This document shows, one piece after another, positions 1 through 9,820 of a stretch of DNA of 64,000 nt. The stretch comes from Nocardia sp. NBC_00403 (GTDB lineage: Bacteria > Actinomycetota > Actinomycetes > Mycobacteriales > Mycobacteriaceae). The position numbers and the translations under genes were made by a program. The stretch spans positions 4,216,001 to 4,280,000 of the forward strand of contig NZ_CP107939.1 in the NCBI RefSeq assembly GCF_036046055.1. The letters are read 5' to 3'. The notes under the pieces were generated by a model, which saw only the letters and a program-made list of their open reading frames with translations, searched no databases and was not told the origin of the DNA. Position 1 is the stretch's first letter; each line of letters begins with the position of its first letter.

Positions 1-1
1 C

Positions 2-3000
2 TTCGTGCTCGACCTGCTGAACCAGCCCGAAGTGATCGACGCCAGCGCAGACACCGGCTGGATCGACCGCGTCCGCGGTGCGGGCCGGCTCGTGTCGCAC
101 CGACACTCCGCCATCGCGCTGGCCGCCGCCGCCATCGATGCCTATGAGGAGGAGGAGCGCGTCGAGCGGCACCGGCTGCTGTCCACGGCCTCCGGCGGAC
201 GTCCTCAGGTGCAACACGCAAGCGGCCGACCGCTCGACCTCAAACTGCGCGGCGTCGGCTACCGCGTACGCGTCGCACGCATCGGTGCGCACCGGTTCCG
301 CATCGGTATCGAGGCGGGTGGCGATATCCGCACCGCCGACGTCGATCTCGAGCGCTTCGATCATCACACCGGGCAGATTCTGGTCAACGGCAGCAGGTAC
401 CGCCTGATCACCGGGACACACGGGCCGATCCACCTCGTCGATGTCGACGGTGTGACACATCGGATCAGCCGCGACGAGGGCGGCGTCGTCCGCTCACCCG
501 CCCCCGCGCTGGTTGTCGCCACGCCGCTCGAGATCGGCGCCGAGGTCGAGGCGGGCGCGCCGGTGCTGGTGCTGGAGAGCATGAAGATGGAGACGGTGCT
601 GCGCGCGCCGTTCAAGGCACGGCTCAAGGAATGCGTCGTGTCCGTCGGCACCCAGGTGGAGACCGGTGCACCGTTGCTGTGGCTCGAACCGCTCGCCGAT
701 GAGGACGAAGCCGAGGACACCACCGCGGTCGGGTCCGTCGAGCTGGACCTGCCCGTCCAGTCCGCGCAAGTCCAACCGCACGAGCGAACGACCCGCGGTC
801 AGGAGGACCTGCGCAGCCTGCTGCTCGGGTTCGACGTCGACCCGCACGACGATCGCCGAGTGCTCGACGACTACCTCACCGCGCGCCGGGCGGCCTTGAA
901 GGACGGCCATCGACCGCTCGCCGAGGAACTCGAACTCGTGGCGGTGTTCGCCGACCTCGCAGAACTGAGCCACAACCGCTCGTCGGATGAGGAGGGCAGC
1001 CACAGCCACGTCCACAGCGCCCGCGAGTACTTCCACACCTACCTGCAAAGCCTCGACGTCGAGCGGGCCGGGCTGCCGGAGTCGTTCCAAGCCAAGCTCG
1101 CCAACGCGCTCGGGCACTATGGTGTCACCGATCTGGAACGTTCGCCCGAACTCGAAGCCGCGGTCTTCCGGATCTTCCTCGCCCAGCAACGCCCATCCGA
1201 CACCGTCACCGTCATCACGACGCTGCTGCGCGAGTGGCTGCAGGAGCCGATGCCGGATGCGGCGCTGCGCGAGCCCGTCGGCCTGGCGCTGGAGCGGCTG
1301 GTGGCCGCGACGCAGGTGCGCTTCCCCGTGATCGCCGACCTTGCCCGCGGTGTGGTGTACGCCTGGTACGGCCATCCGTTGCTGCGGCGTAATCGTGCTC
1401 GCGCATACACCAACATCCGCAGGCACCTGCGCCACCTGGACGCGCACCCGGACGCGCCCGATCGCGCCGAGCACATTGCCGACATGGTGCGCAGCACCGA
1501 GCCGCTGGTGCGGTTGCTCGGCCAACGGCTGGTGCGCGGCAACCTGGACAACACGGTCATGCTGGAGGTGCTGACCAGGCGGTACTACGGCAACAAGGGC
1601 CTCACCAGCGTTCGCACCCAAGACGTGGGCGGTTGCACATTTGTGATCGCGGAGCGCCGCGGTCTGAGCCTGGTGTCCGCGGCGGTGAGCTTCGACGCGC
1701 TCGGCACCGCGCTGCGCGGACTCACCGAAGTGGCGACCGGCGCCGCGTCCATCGACGCCGACATCTACCTCAGCTGGGAGAAGCAGCCAGGGGACTTCGA
1801 CGCGATGGCAGCGGCGTTGCACGATGCCCTCAGCGCGCACCGGATGCCGAACCAGGTGCACCGGATCACCGCCACCGTCGCCGGTAGCGGCGGTGCGGTG
1901 ATGCACCACCACTTCACCTTCCGCCCATCTGCCACCGGTATGGCCGAAGAGCGACTGATCCGCGGCCTGCACCCGTACATCGCGCAACGGATGCAGATGC
2001 AGCGGCTGCGCAAGTTCGACCTCACCCGCCTGCCGTCCTCCGACGACGAGGAGGTCTACCTGTTCCGATGCGTCGCGAAAGAGAACCCGGCGGACGACCG
2101 CCTCATCGCGTTTGCGCAGGTGCGTGACCTGGCGGCACTGCGCGAGCACGACGGCCGGCTGCTCGCGCTGCCGACCGCCGAGGCCACCATCGCCACCTGC
2201 CTCGACTCGATCCGCCGTGCGCAGTCGCAGCGGCCGTCGGCCAAACGCTTCAACACCAACCGCATCGTGATGTACATCTGGCCACCGATCGACGTCACCC
2301 CTGCCGAACTGGAAACGGTCGTCCAGCATGTGCGGCCGACGACCGCGGGCGCCGGGCTCGAGGAGATCCTGCTCATCGCACGCCAGCGCGATCCCAACAC
2401 CGGCGAGCTGATCAAGGTGGCCGTGCATATCGGCATCGACGCCACCGAAGTGACCGTCGGCGAACGGTCCGACGAGCCGGTCGAGCCGATCGACGAGTAC
2501 CGACAGAAAGTGCTGCGGGCCAGCAGCCGCAACACCGTGTACCCCTACGAGCTGACCGGTCTGCTCGGTGACTTCGCCGAATACGACCTCGACGCCGACC
2601 ACACACTGGTGCCGGTCGACCGACCCAAGGGTCGCAACACCGCAGCGATCGTCGCGGGCGTGGTCACCACACCGACCCCGCAGCATCCACAGGGCATCAC
2701 CAGGGTGATCCTGCTCGGTGATCCGACGAAGTCGCTGGGCGCACTGTCGGAACCGGAGTGCCGCCGCGTGATCGCCGCGTTGGACTTGGCCGAACGGATG
2801 CAGGTACCGCTGGAGTGGTATGCCTTGTCCTCCGGCGCTCGGATCTCCATGGCGTCGGGCACCGAGAACATGGACTGGGTGGCGGCTGCGCTCAAGCGGA
2901 TCGTCGAGTTCACCCAGGACGGCGGTGAGATCAACATCGTGGTCGCAGGCATCAATGTCGGTGCACAGCCGTACTGGAACGCCGAAGCGACGATGCTCAT

Positions 3001-4246
3001 GCACACCAAGGGCATCTTGGTCATGACGCCTGACTCCGCGATGGTGCTGACCGGCAAGCAGTCGCTGGACTTCTCCGGTGGTGTGTCGGCCGAGGACAAC
3101 TTCGGCATCGGTGGCTACGACCGGGTGATGGGTCCGAACGGGCAAGCGCAGTACTGGGCGCCGAATCTGACCGCAGCGCGCGACGTGCTGATGTCGCACT
3201 ACGACCACACCTACGTCGCACCGGGCGAGCAGGCGCCGCGGCGGTCGCAGACCAGCGACCCCGTCGAGCGGGATGTCTCCGACTTCCCGCACGTACTGGC
3301 GGACAGTGACTTCACCACCGTCGGCGAGATCTTCTCCGCCACCGCCAACCCGGACCGCAAGAAGCCCTTCGACATCCGGACCGTGATGCGGGCACTCTCC
3401 GACCAGGACCACCCAGTGCTGGAACGCTGGGCCGGCATGGCCGACGCCGAAACGGCAGTGGTGCAGGACGCGCATCTCGGCGGCATCCCGGTGTGCCTGC
3501 TCGGCATCGAGTCACGGGGGGTGCCGCGGCGCGGATTCCCGTCTACCGATGGCCCGGACACCTACACCGCGGGCACCCTGTTCCCGCAGTCGTCGAAGAA
3601 GGCCGCGCGGGCAATCAACGCGGCCAGTGGCAATAGGCCGCTGGTCGTGCTCGCAAACCTGTCGGGCTTCGACGGCTCGCCCGAATCGATGCGGAAGCTG
3701 CAGCTGGAGTACGGCGCCGAAATAGGCCGCGCGATCGTGAACTTCCAAGGCCCCATTGTGTTCTGCGTGATTTCGCGATACCACGGTGGTGCGTTTGTGG
3801 TGTTCTCGAAGGCGCTGAACCCGAATATGACCGTGCTCGCGCTGCAAGGCTCGTTCGCCTCGGTGCTCGGCGGTGCTCCGGCCGCGGCAGTGGTGTTCTC
3901 CGCTGAGGTCAACACGCGCACCGCGGCCGATCCCCGGGTGCGGGACCTGCAGGCGCGCGCCGCCAACGGATCCGGTACCGATCGCGCGGCCCTGACCGCG
4001 GAACTCGACGAGGTCCGATCGTCGGTCCGCGCGGAGAAGCTCGGCGATGTCGCCGCAGAGTTCGACCGCGTGCACAATATTCAGCGCGCTGTCGAGGTCG
4101 GTTCGGTCGACGCCATTATCAGCGCCTCCGAACTCCGCCCACGCATCATCGAGGCCATCGAGGCTCGTCTGCCCGGTAGCGCTTCCGGACTTCTTATCGA
4201 CGATGCTCGTGGTCAGCAGGCTGAACTGGGGGCGGCCACCATTTGA
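2..4246 (+). CDS. Single-chain biotin-dependent acyl-CoA carboxylase, C-terminal part (gene starts before the window)
   Basis: The frame is open from base 2 with no start signal, so the N-terminus (biotin carboxylase) lies upstream. What is present runs from the tail of biotin carboxylase through a biotin carrier domain with the motif ESMKMET (biotinyl Lys about residue 194 counted from base 5), a long central region (about 240-800), and a carboxyltransferase half (about 830-1390) with GTENMDW, GGVSAEDNFGIGG and GSPESMRKLQ. The family carboxylates acetyl- or longer acyl-CoA with ATP and bicarbonate, feeding fatty-acid or mycolate synthesis. Domain order BC-BCCP-central-CT in one chain of probably more than 1,700 residues resembles eukaryotic ACC and the large fused carboxylases of Nocardia and Mycobacterium rather than the usual split AccA/AccD subunits. 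Substrate length cannot be read from sequence. A hairpin terminator follows at 4296. Confidence 0.9.
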   Translation, partial: FVLDLLNQPEVIDASADTGWIDRVRGAGRLVSHRHSAIALAAAAIDAYEEEERVERHRLLSTASGGRPQVQHASGRPLDLKLRGVGYRVRVARIGAHRFRIGIEAGGDIRTADVDLERFDHHTGQILVNGSRYRLITGTHGPIHLVDVDGVTHRISRDEGGVVRSPAPALVVATPLEIGAEVEAGAPVLVLESMKMETVLRAPFKARLKECVVSVGTQVETGAPLLWLEPLADEDEAEDTTAVGSVELDLPVQSAQVQPHERTTRGQEDLRSLLLGFDVDPHDDRRVLDDYLTARRAALKDGHRPLAEELELVAVFADLAELSHNRSSDEEGSHSHVHSAREYFHTYLQSLDVERAGLPESFQAKLANALGHYGVTDLERSPELEAAVFRIFLAQQRPSDTVTVITTLLREWLQEPMPDAALREPVGLALERLVAATQVRFPVIADLARGVVYAWYGHPLLRRNRARAYTNIRRHLRHLDAHPDAPDRAEHIADMVRSTEPLVRLLGQRLVRGNLDNTVMLEVLTRRYYGNKGLTSVRTQDVGGCTFVIAERRGLSLVSAAVSFDALGTALRGLTEVATGAASIDADIYLSWEKQPGDFDAMAAALHDALSAHRMPNQVHRITATVAGSGGAVMHHHFTFRPSATGMAEERLIRGLHPYIAQRMQMQRLRKFDLTRLPSSDDEEVYLFRCVAKENPADDRLIAFAQVRDLAALREHDGRLLALPTAEATIATCLDSIRRAQSQRPSAKRFNTNRIVMYIWPPIDVTPAELETVVQHVRPTTAGAGLEEILLIARQRDPNTGELIKVAVHIGIDATEVTVGERSDEPVEPIDEYRQKVLRASSRNTVYPYELTGLLGDFAEYDLDADHTLVPVDRPKGRNTAAIVAGVVTTPTPQHPQGITRVILLGDPTKSLGALSEPECRRVIAALDLAERMQVPLEWYALSSGARISMASGTENMDWVAAALKRIVEFTQDGGEINIVVAGINVGAQPYWNAEATMLMHTKGILVMTPDSAMVLTGKQSLDFSGGVSAEDNFGIGGYDRVMGPNGQAQYWAPNLTAARDVLMSHYDHTYVAPGEQAPRRSQTSDPVERDVSDFPHVLADSDFTTVGEIFSATANPDRKKPFDIRTVMRALSDQDHPVLERWAGMADAETAVVQDAHLGGIPVCLLGIESRGVPRRGFPSTDGPDTYTAGTLFPQSSKKAARAINAASGNRPLVVLANLSGFDGSPESMRKLQLEYGAEIGRAIVNFQGPIVFCVISRYHGGAFVVFSKALNPNMTVLALQGSFASVLGGAPAAAVVFSAEVNTRTAADPRVRDLQARAANGSGTDRAALTAELDEVRSSVRAEKLGDVAAEFDRVHNIQRAVEVGSVDAIISASELRPRIIEAIEARLPGSASGLLIDDARGQQAELGAATI

Positions 4247-4295
4247 TTGTGTGACACAATTGAACTGGGAATGGTTGCGGCTGGTAACAGCCTGG

Positions 4296-4334
4296 ACCCC
4301 ACCGAGTTTCGCGCCGGTCGAAATTCGGTGGGGT
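4296..4334 (+). terminator. Intrinsic-type hairpin after the carboxylase gene
   Basis: A 14-bp stem (arms 4296-4309 and 4321-4334, one G:U pair) with an 11-nt loop lies 50 bases after the stop codon. There is no T-run, as is common in actinobacteria. The rest of 4335-4675 holds no gene I can support. Confidence 0.7.
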
Positions 4335-4675
4335 GGACCCGTAGCCGCCGGTATCAGCGATCGGTGGACGCGGCGGTGGCATAGTCTGCCGCCGCAAAGC
4401 CGCCGATCACCCTGGGATCGGCGTGCGCGGACCTTCGCCGGTCGGTGCCGGAATACGTTGTCGAACCCTCGACGATCGCCCCGGATCCGCCTCGAGCCGT
4501 TCGTCGGCTTTCGTGGTGGTCAAGTTGATGACGTAATGCGCCGAAGGCGAATCAGGGTGCGCCGCATCGTGTTCCTGTAAATCGCCCGTGATAGTGGTCT
4601 GCCATTCCCGAAATTACGCGTCTCCTCGTATGTTTGGACAGGAGGATTCCGCGACACGACAATCCGGGTGGGTGA

Positions 4676-4903
4676 CTACTTCGAGCGGCGGCGCATGGTG
4701 AGTACACCGGTGACCCATCCGATCACGAACATTGTCAGCAGGATCAGCCACATCGGTGAACGAATAGTGATCAACAGGAATTCGATGGAGACCTTGCTGC
4801 GGTTCTCGGCGACGAAGACGACCGCCAATACCGTCACCGCGAGGGCAAACCACTGCATTGGTGAGATACGGGCCAGTATCGAACGCTTCTCGGTGCTGTT
4901 CAT
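4676..4903 (-). CDS. LapA-domain (DUF1049-like) small membrane protein
   Basis: A 75-residue protein. I start it at the ATG at 4903 because AGAGGG lies 8 bases upstream and because the longer frame upstream is not protein-like. It has two hydrophobic segments (about residues 16-33, WFALAVTVLAVVFVAEN, and 45-64, SPMWLILLTMFVIGWVTGVL) followed by a basic tail MRRRSK. The pattern of two helices with an N-R-x-x-V segment between them is typical of the lipopolysaccharide-assembly-protein-A (LapA) domain family, whose members in actinobacteria have no assigned role. It stands alone between two noncoding stretches. Confidence 0.75.
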   Translation of the reverse strand: MNSTEKRSILARISPMQWFALAVTVLAVVFVAENRSKVSIEFLLITIRSPMWLILLTMFVIGWVTGVLTMRRRSK

Positions 4904-5098
4904 GGCGAATCCCTCTGTACTAGTTGGTGTCGGATCGTTATTCGGCTGTGGTGAGCCTTGCCCGCAAGCTTCGACCAAAGTATGACGCGAGTCGCAATAG
5001 AAAATGCGCATTTGTGTAGAGCTGAATTTGTCCGGATTCACCGAGGGGGCCGGCGCGGATCCGTTCACGGCCGATCTGAAGAAATAAATATTCGAGCG

Positions 5099-5344
5099 TT
5101 GTGCCTATTGCGCCCGCTGCCAGCCGGTATCGTCGGCATCGTTCTTCGGAATTCCTACACCGAGTCGGATATCGCGACGATCCTGTCCGAATGGCATCGG
5201 TTGTCGCTGATGCTCAACCGGGTCACCAGAGCGATGGGCAGAGCCGACCTGCATCCGTTCACAATCCCCATGCCCGTCACGGCCGAGCTCGGATGCGTCT
5301 ACGCCGTCATACGGTCCGGCGCCCCGTCGGTGGGGTCGACCTGA
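5099..5344 (+). CDS. Possible short coding fragment, unknown
   Basis: From a TTG at 5099 to a TGA at 5344 the frame has third-position GC bias like neighbouring genes and balanced composition (for example SDIATILSEWHRLSLML). The bases just upstream (4958-5098) lack that bias. No ribosome-binding site and no family were recognised. It may be a remnant of a larger gene. The flanks, 4904-5098 and 5345-5494, show nothing further that I can support. Confidence 0.25.
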   Translation: MCLLRPLPAGIVGIVLRNSYTESDIATILSEWHRLSLMLNRVTRAMGRADLHPFTIPMPVTAELGCVYAVIRSGAPSVGST

Positions 5345-5494
5345 AAACGAAGCTGCCGCTACCGAGGTCTTCGGCCGGTTCTCAGTCCAGCGCCGGCACT
5401 ATCTCACCGGATTCTCGGGCCGTGATCAGGGCTGAGGTTTTTCGCAGGTCCGATTCGGGTCGGATTCGTACCATCGAGCGCCGGTTCGCCCGCC

Positions 5495-5534
5495 GCCGTC
5501 CGCTCGTTCCGCGCAAGGGGGACGAGCGGACGGC
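5495..5534 (-). terminator. Hairpin terminator of the GH3 gene
   Basis: Perfect 13-bp arms (5495-5507 and 5522-5534) separated by 14 bases, placed 9 bases beyond the stop codon of the minus-strand glycosidase gene. No U-tract. Confidence 0.65.
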
Positions 5535-5542
5535 CGCATGGG

Positions 5543-7927
5543 TCAGTTCATGTCCGCCGTATGGGGAAGATCGGTGACCGATGTGCCGACATGAAGGGTG
5601 AAGACTCCGGGCTCGGTTTCCCAGCCGTGCTCGGTCCAGTGCTCGAAAGCGCGCTGTGGCAGCTCGATGTCGATGGCGCGTGACTGTCCGGGTTCGAGGG
5701 TGACGGTGGTGAAGCCCGCGAGCCAGCGAACCGGGCGGTCGATGGCGCTGTCCGGTCGGGACAGGTATGCCTGGAAGACCTGCTTTCCGGTGCGGGCGCC
5801 GGTGTTGCGGACGGTGAGGGTGGCCGTGCGGCCGGAGACCGTCAGATCACTGGAGGACCAGGTGGTGTAGCCGAGTCCGTGCCCGAAGGGGTAGGCGGGT
5901 TCGATGCCGGCGCGCAGCCAGGCGCGGTAGCCGATATGGATGCCTTCGGTGTAGTCGAGGACGCCGTTCGCCGGCGTGGTGTCGAGGACGGGGACCTCGG
6001 CGATGGTCTTGGGCCAGGTGGTGGGCAGCCGCCCGCCGGGTTCGGCCACGCCGGTCAGGATTTCGGCGAGTGCGGTGCCGAACTCCTGGCCGGGGAACCA
6101 GGCCAGCAGTACGGCGGCGACATCGTTGCGCCACGGCATCTCTACCGGAGCGCCGGAATTGACCACCACGATGGTGCGCGGATTCACCGCGGCGACCGCG
6201 GCGACGAGTTCGTCCTGGCGGCCGGGCAGGCGTAGCGAGGTGCGGTCGCTGCCTTCGCTCTCGATGTGCTCGGTGGTGCCGACCACGACTACAGCGGCCT
6301 CGGCGGTGCGCGCCAATTCGATTGCGGCCGTGAACTCTTCATCCTCCGAGCGTTGCGGGCGCTTGATGCCCAGCGTGATGCCCATGACGACACCCAGACC
6401 CGGGATGGCCCCCTGGACGGTGACGGCGATCCGCACGTCGACTTCCTGGCCGACGGTGAGGGTCCGGGTCACCGACCGCTGCGGTGGGTTCAGCAGTGCC
6501 GCGGCCGGATCGCCCCCGGTCATCGTGACGTTCTCTTCGATCGCCACCGTTGCGTCGATATCCAGTCGCACCGGGCCGGTGCCACCGAAACCGATCTCCC
6601 ATTCGCCCGCGACATCGGCGCGCACCCGCGCGTGCAATTCGATCAGCGTCGCCTCGGTAGCCAGGTCGTCACCGAGCATGATCACGGTGCCGGTCGCGCG
6701 GTGCCGGGTGCCGATCTCGGTCTCACCCGCGAAGTACCGCACATTCATTCCCGGCGTTTCGGTCTCGGGATCGGTGATCAGCTCGAGCGGGGCGGGGATC
6801 AACCCCTCGACCAAGCGGTAACCCGGCGTATGCGTCACCGACAGTACGGCCGCCAATCCGGCCAGGGGAGTGCTGATGTGATCCGGGATCACCGTCGCGC
6901 TGCCGCCGCCCATGATGCGCGGTTCCGTCGCGGCCGGGCCCAGCAATGCGACCGCGGTGTCCTGGCGTAGGGGAAGTGTTCCGTCGTTGTGCACCAGCAC
7001 CATGGCCTGGGTGGTGATGTCGCGAACCACGTCGCGCATCTGACTTTCGGTGAAATACACGGTGGGCCTGGGTGATTCGTCCAGCGCGCCGACGCGGGCG
7101 GCGAATCGCAGGATCCGTCTCACCTTATCGTCGATCGCGGACTCGGGGACCGCACCGGACCGGATCGCCGCCAGCAGCGGCTCACCCCACAGCATCGGGG
7201 GGCCGGGCATGCAGAGATCGGTGCCCCCGGCCGCGCCCTCGGTACTGCGGACGGCACCCCAGTCGGACACCACCACGCCATCGAATCCCCATGCGCCCTT
7301 GAGTGGTTCGTCCAGCAGCGGATTCTCCGACATGGCGACGCCGTTCACGCCGTTGTAGGAGTCCATGATCATCCAGGAGCCGGCCTCGACGGCCCGTTCG
7401 AACGGGTACAGGTAGAGCTCACGCAGCGCGCGGTCGCTGACACGGACATCGACGGTGAAGCGGTCGGTCTCGGAGTCGTTGGCCACGAAGTGTTTCGGGC
7501 ACGCGCTGACCCCGTGCTCCTGCACCGCCCTGACATAGGCGGCGGCCATCTCGCCACTGAGTACCGGGTCCTCGGAGAAGCATTCGAAGTGCCGCCCGCC
7601 CACCGGCGACCGGTGCAGATTGATGGTCGGTCCCAGCACCGCGTACACGTTCTTGCGCCGGGCCTCGGCGGCGATCAGCGCGCCGACTTCGTCGAGCAGC
7701 TGCGGATCCCAGGTCGCCGCCACGGCGGTCCCGGAGGGCAGGCTCACCGAGGGATCGCGCTCGTCCCAGTTCTCGCCGCGCACACCGGACGGGCCGTCCG
7801 ATACCGGCATTTCGGCGAGCCCGATGGCGGGATCACCCGCCAGCCGGAACAAGCTTGCTCCGGAGATCAGTCGTAGCTTGCCGGGCAGATCGAGCTTTGC
7901 CAGCAGTTTCTCGATGCGGTCGTCCAT
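5543..7927 (-). CDS. Glycoside hydrolase family 3 beta-glucosidase-like enzyme
   Basis: A 794-residue protein with the full GH3 plan. An N-terminal (beta/alpha)8 domain (about 1-290) carries KHFVANDSETDR and the nucleophile motif VVSDWGA (Asp about residue 223). The alpha/beta sandwich domain (about 310-640) is interrupted by an insertion about 370-510 resembling a PA14-type carbohydrate-binding segment. A fibronectin-III-like C-terminal domain follows (about 690-780, ending ...GVFTLHVGTS). Such enzymes release sugars from the non-reducing end of beta-glucosides. No signal peptide is visible, so a cytosolic role is likely. ATG at 7927 has AGGA about 7 bases upstream. The preceding gene ends only 20 bases away, so the two are probably co-transcribed. 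Confidence 0.9.
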   Translation of the reverse strand: MDDRIEKLLAKLDLPGKLRLISGASLFRLAGDPAIGLAEMPVSDGPSGVRGENWDERDPSVSLPSGTAVAATWDPQLLDEVGALIAAEARRKNVYAVLGPTINLHRSPVGGRHFECFSEDPVLSGEMAAAYVRAVQEHGVSACPKHFVANDSETDRFTVDVRVSDRALRELYLYPFERAVEAGSWMIMDSYNGVNGVAMSENPLLDEPLKGAWGFDGVVVSDWGAVRSTEGAAGGTDLCMPGPPMLWGEPLLAAIRSGAVPESAIDDKVRRILRFAARVGALDESPRPTVYFTESQMRDVVRDITTQAMVLVHNDGTLPLRQDTAVALLGPAATEPRIMGGGSATVIPDHISTPLAGLAAVLSVTHTPGYRLVEGLIPAPLELITDPETETPGMNVRYFAGETEIGTRHRATGTVIMLGDDLATEATLIELHARVRADVAGEWEIGFGGTGPVRLDIDATVAIEENVTMTGGDPAAALLNPPQRSVTRTLTVGQEVDVRIAVTVQGAIPGLGVVMGITLGIKRPQRSEDEEFTAAIELARTAEAAVVVVGTTEHIESEGSDRTSLRLPGRQDELVAAVAAVNPRTIVVVNSGAPVEMPWRNDVAAVLLAWFPGQEFGTALAEILTGVAEPGGRLPTTWPKTIAEVPVLDTTPANGVLDYTEGIHIGYRAWLRAGIEPAYPFGHGLGYTTWSSSDLTVSGRTATLTVRNTGARTGKQVFQAYLSRPDSAIDRPVRWLAGFTTVTLEPGQSRAIDIELPQRAFEHWTEHGWETEPGVFTLHVGTSVTDLPHTADMN

Positions 7928-7947
7928 ATGAAAGTCCTAGTCGTCGG

Positions 7948-8949
7948 TCAGTTCGTGATGTTGCTGGCCTGATCGGCCCAGTGCGCGTTGCGCAGTATTT
8001 CGCCGGTGCCGGAGGCGAATGCGCTGCGCGCGTGGGAATCACCGCGCAGCCGGTCCATGAACCACGCGGTGAGGTAGCCGAGGTAGCCGTCCACACCGGC
8101 GGTGCACCCGTAGTTCGTGCACCCGGGCTGGCCCTGAATGTCGTTGTGGTTGGCGCCTATCAACGCTGCCTTGGCCTTGGGTAGCCCAGCGGGCATCGCA
8201 TCGTAATAGCCCTGCATGGATTGCGGGCCGATCTGCTGCTGTGGCGCTGGCTGATTCGACGGGGAGATGGGGTCCGCGGTGGCGTTGACCAGCAGCACCG
8301 AGCCCGAGGTCAGTGTGGTGGGGTCGATGCAGATGTCCTGTCCGGGCACGAGCGGCAATGCCTTGCAGAGGGCCTGCAAGGGCATCTCGACGGTGACCGC
8401 CGTGGTGAGTGCGCCCCTCGAACGGGCGAGAGCGTTGAGCGCGCCCAATCCGCCCTGGGAGTGGCCCATTGCGCCCGCCGACCGGGTATCCACCTTCCCG
8501 TAGAAGACGCTGGCCGGATCACGGTCCTGCTCGGTCAGATAGGTCACCGCATCGAGCATTTGAGCACCCGTGCCGGTGCTGGTCATGTCCGGCGCGATCA
8601 CTACGAAACCCCAGGAGGCCAGATGCGACAACAGGTAGTCGTACTGGCGAGGATGCGCGTCTGTGCCATCTCCCCAGGTGATGATCGGGTAGCGCGTCCC
8701 GGTCGCGCCCAGGTCCGCCGGGTACCAGATGTCGTAGCCATCGTGGGTGGATGTGCAGCAGTCGGTGCCGGTCCGCGTGGCTACCGGATGCGGACCCGCT
8801 TGGTAGTAGGTGGCTTCGACCGTTCCGGCGGGCTGATAGTCGGGGGCCGCCCAGGCCGGCGTCGCACCGGAGATCGCGGCGTAGGTCAGCGCGACTGCTG
8901 CGGCGAGGGCGTGGACACGGCTGCGCTGCCGCGTGGATTGTTGACTCAC
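7948..8949 (-). CDS. Secreted alpha/beta hydrolase (lipase/cutinase-like)
   Basis: I place the start at GTG 8949, giving 333 residues that open with a clean signal peptide: basic RQRSR, a hydrophobic stretch ALAAAVALTYAAI and cleavage after AWA. A longer in-frame GTG at 9054 exists but would put 35 residues in front of that signal. The mature part has the nucleophile elbow GHSQGG, an acidic residue region near NATADPIS and a His near GANHNDIQG, giving a Ser-Asp-His triad. Paired cysteines (CC, CTNYGC) suggest disulphides, fitting export. The fold resembles the dienelactone-hydrolase/PET-hydrolase type, but the substrate is unknown. It is directly upstream of the GH3 gene and divergent from a TetR gene. 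Confidence 0.8.
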   Translation of the reverse strand: MSQQSTRQRSRVHALAAAVALTYAAISGATPAWAAPDYQPAGTVEATYYQAGPHPVATRTGTDCCTSTHDGYDIWYPADLGATGTRYPIITWGDGTDAHPRQYDYLLSHLASWGFVVIAPDMTSTGTGAQMLDAVTYLTEQDRDPASVFYGKVDTRSAGAMGHSQGGLGALNALARSRGALTTAVTVEMPLQALCKALPLVPGQDICIDPTTLTSGSVLLVNATADPISPSNQPAPQQQIGPQSMQGYYDAMPAGLPKAKAALIGANHNDIQGQPGCTNYGCTAGVDGYLGYLTAWFMDRLRGDSHARSAFASGTGEILRNAHWADQASNITN

Positions 8950-9187
8950 GGTCGCGGACGTTACGGTGGTCTGATCCGATCCGGGGCCGGGTGGATTGTT
9001 CTGCAGACAGCTGCAGACGAGCAGGAGCGGCGCCGATGAGCCGAGTGCTGCCACGATGGTGATGGATCGTCGGGACTGCGAGCCAGGAGTGACCTCATGA
9101 TCTGCCCTCGCCCAGCGGGTGCCTTCTCCTGGAATCCGGTGGCACGGATCATCCGAGGGCTCGCCGGTACGGTGTGGATCGCTGTTA

Positions 9188-9213
9188 AATAACGTAACAG
9201 GTTACTATGTAAT
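9188..9213. promoter_or_regulatory. Operator/promoter of the TetR gene (site A)
   Basis: A 26-base element AATAACGTAACA-GGT-TACTATGTAAT containing the inverted repeat GTAAC-AG-GTTAC. TACTAT at 9203-9208 looks like a -10 box, and the GTG start at 9215 would then be at or next to the transcription start, so the message may be leaderless. A near-identical copy sits at 10638-10663. Confidence 0.7.
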
Positions 9214-9214
9214 T

Positions 9215-9817
9215 GTGACCTCGGATACCCCGCGGCGTCCCGGGCGCCCACGTGACGCCGACAAGGACCTCGCCGTGCTCATTGCCGCGCGCCACTTGCT
9301 CGCCGAGGTCGGTTATCCGCAGACGACCGTCGTCGCGATTGCCAAGCGCGCCGGGGTGAACACTCCCGCTATCTATCGGCGCTGGCCGACCAGGCAGGCG
9401 CTGCTCGAGGAGGCCATCCACGGGCCGGGCGCGCACGCACTACCCGAGCCGACCGGGGATCTGCGCGCCGATCTGGCGACCTGGGTGCGCATATTCCTGG
9501 CCCGCGCGGACAGTCCCGCCGCCCGCGCCGGGGTGCCGGGACTGCTCGCCGATTCGCAGACCGAGGAGGCTCGCCGCCGGTTGCTGACCATCGGGGCTCC
9601 GGTGCGCAAGGCATTCGCGGAACTGCTCGGCGGCGCAGTCGACGATGGTCGGATAGCGCCGGGTACCGACCCGGACCTCCTCTTCGAAATTCTCTCCGGC
9701 ACAACGACATTCCACGCCCTACTGCGCGTCGGCGGGCAGGTCGAGCCGTTCGTGTCGGGCCTGGCCGATGCCCTGTATGTTATGGCGTCCCAGGGCGTGG
9801 CGACTGGTCGCGCCTGA
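9215..9817 (+). CDS. TetR-family transcriptional regulator
   Basis: A 200-residue regulator. Start chosen at GTG 9215 (MTSDTPRRPGRPRD), just after the operator-like element. The N-terminal HTH (about residues 12-58) has the family signature TTVVAIAKRAGVNTPAIYRRW. The C-terminal part (about 75-195) is the ligand/dimer domain of the TetR C11-like kind (DLRADLATWVRIFLA). The operator at its own promoter and the copy before 10700 imply autoregulation and control of the F420-oxidoreductase/acyl-CoA operon. The divergent hydrolase-GH3 pair may share control. The ligand is unknown but probably acyl-like given the targets. Confidence 0.88.
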   Translation: MTSDTPRRPGRPRDADKDLAVLIAARHLLAEVGYPQTTVVAIAKRAGVNTPAIYRRWPTRQALLEEAIHGPGAHALPEPTGDLRADLATWVRIFLARADSPAARAGVPGLLADSQTEEARRRLLTIGAPVRKAFAELLGGAVDDGRIAPGTDPDLLFEILSGTTTFHALLRVGGQVEPFVSGLADALYVMASQGVATGRA

Positions 9818-9820
9818 GTG

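Noticed and set aside
494..3475. 993-codon open frame on the minus strand opposite the carboxylase
   Set aside because: It is a GC-skew shadow: composition is His/Gly/Arg/Val-rich with no family motifs, while the plus strand has clear carboxylase domains.
4246..4260. Palindrome ATTGTGT-G-ACACAAT over the carboxylase stop codon
   Set aside because: Short arms, located at a stop codon before a much stronger terminator; no gene downstream on the same strand for it to control.
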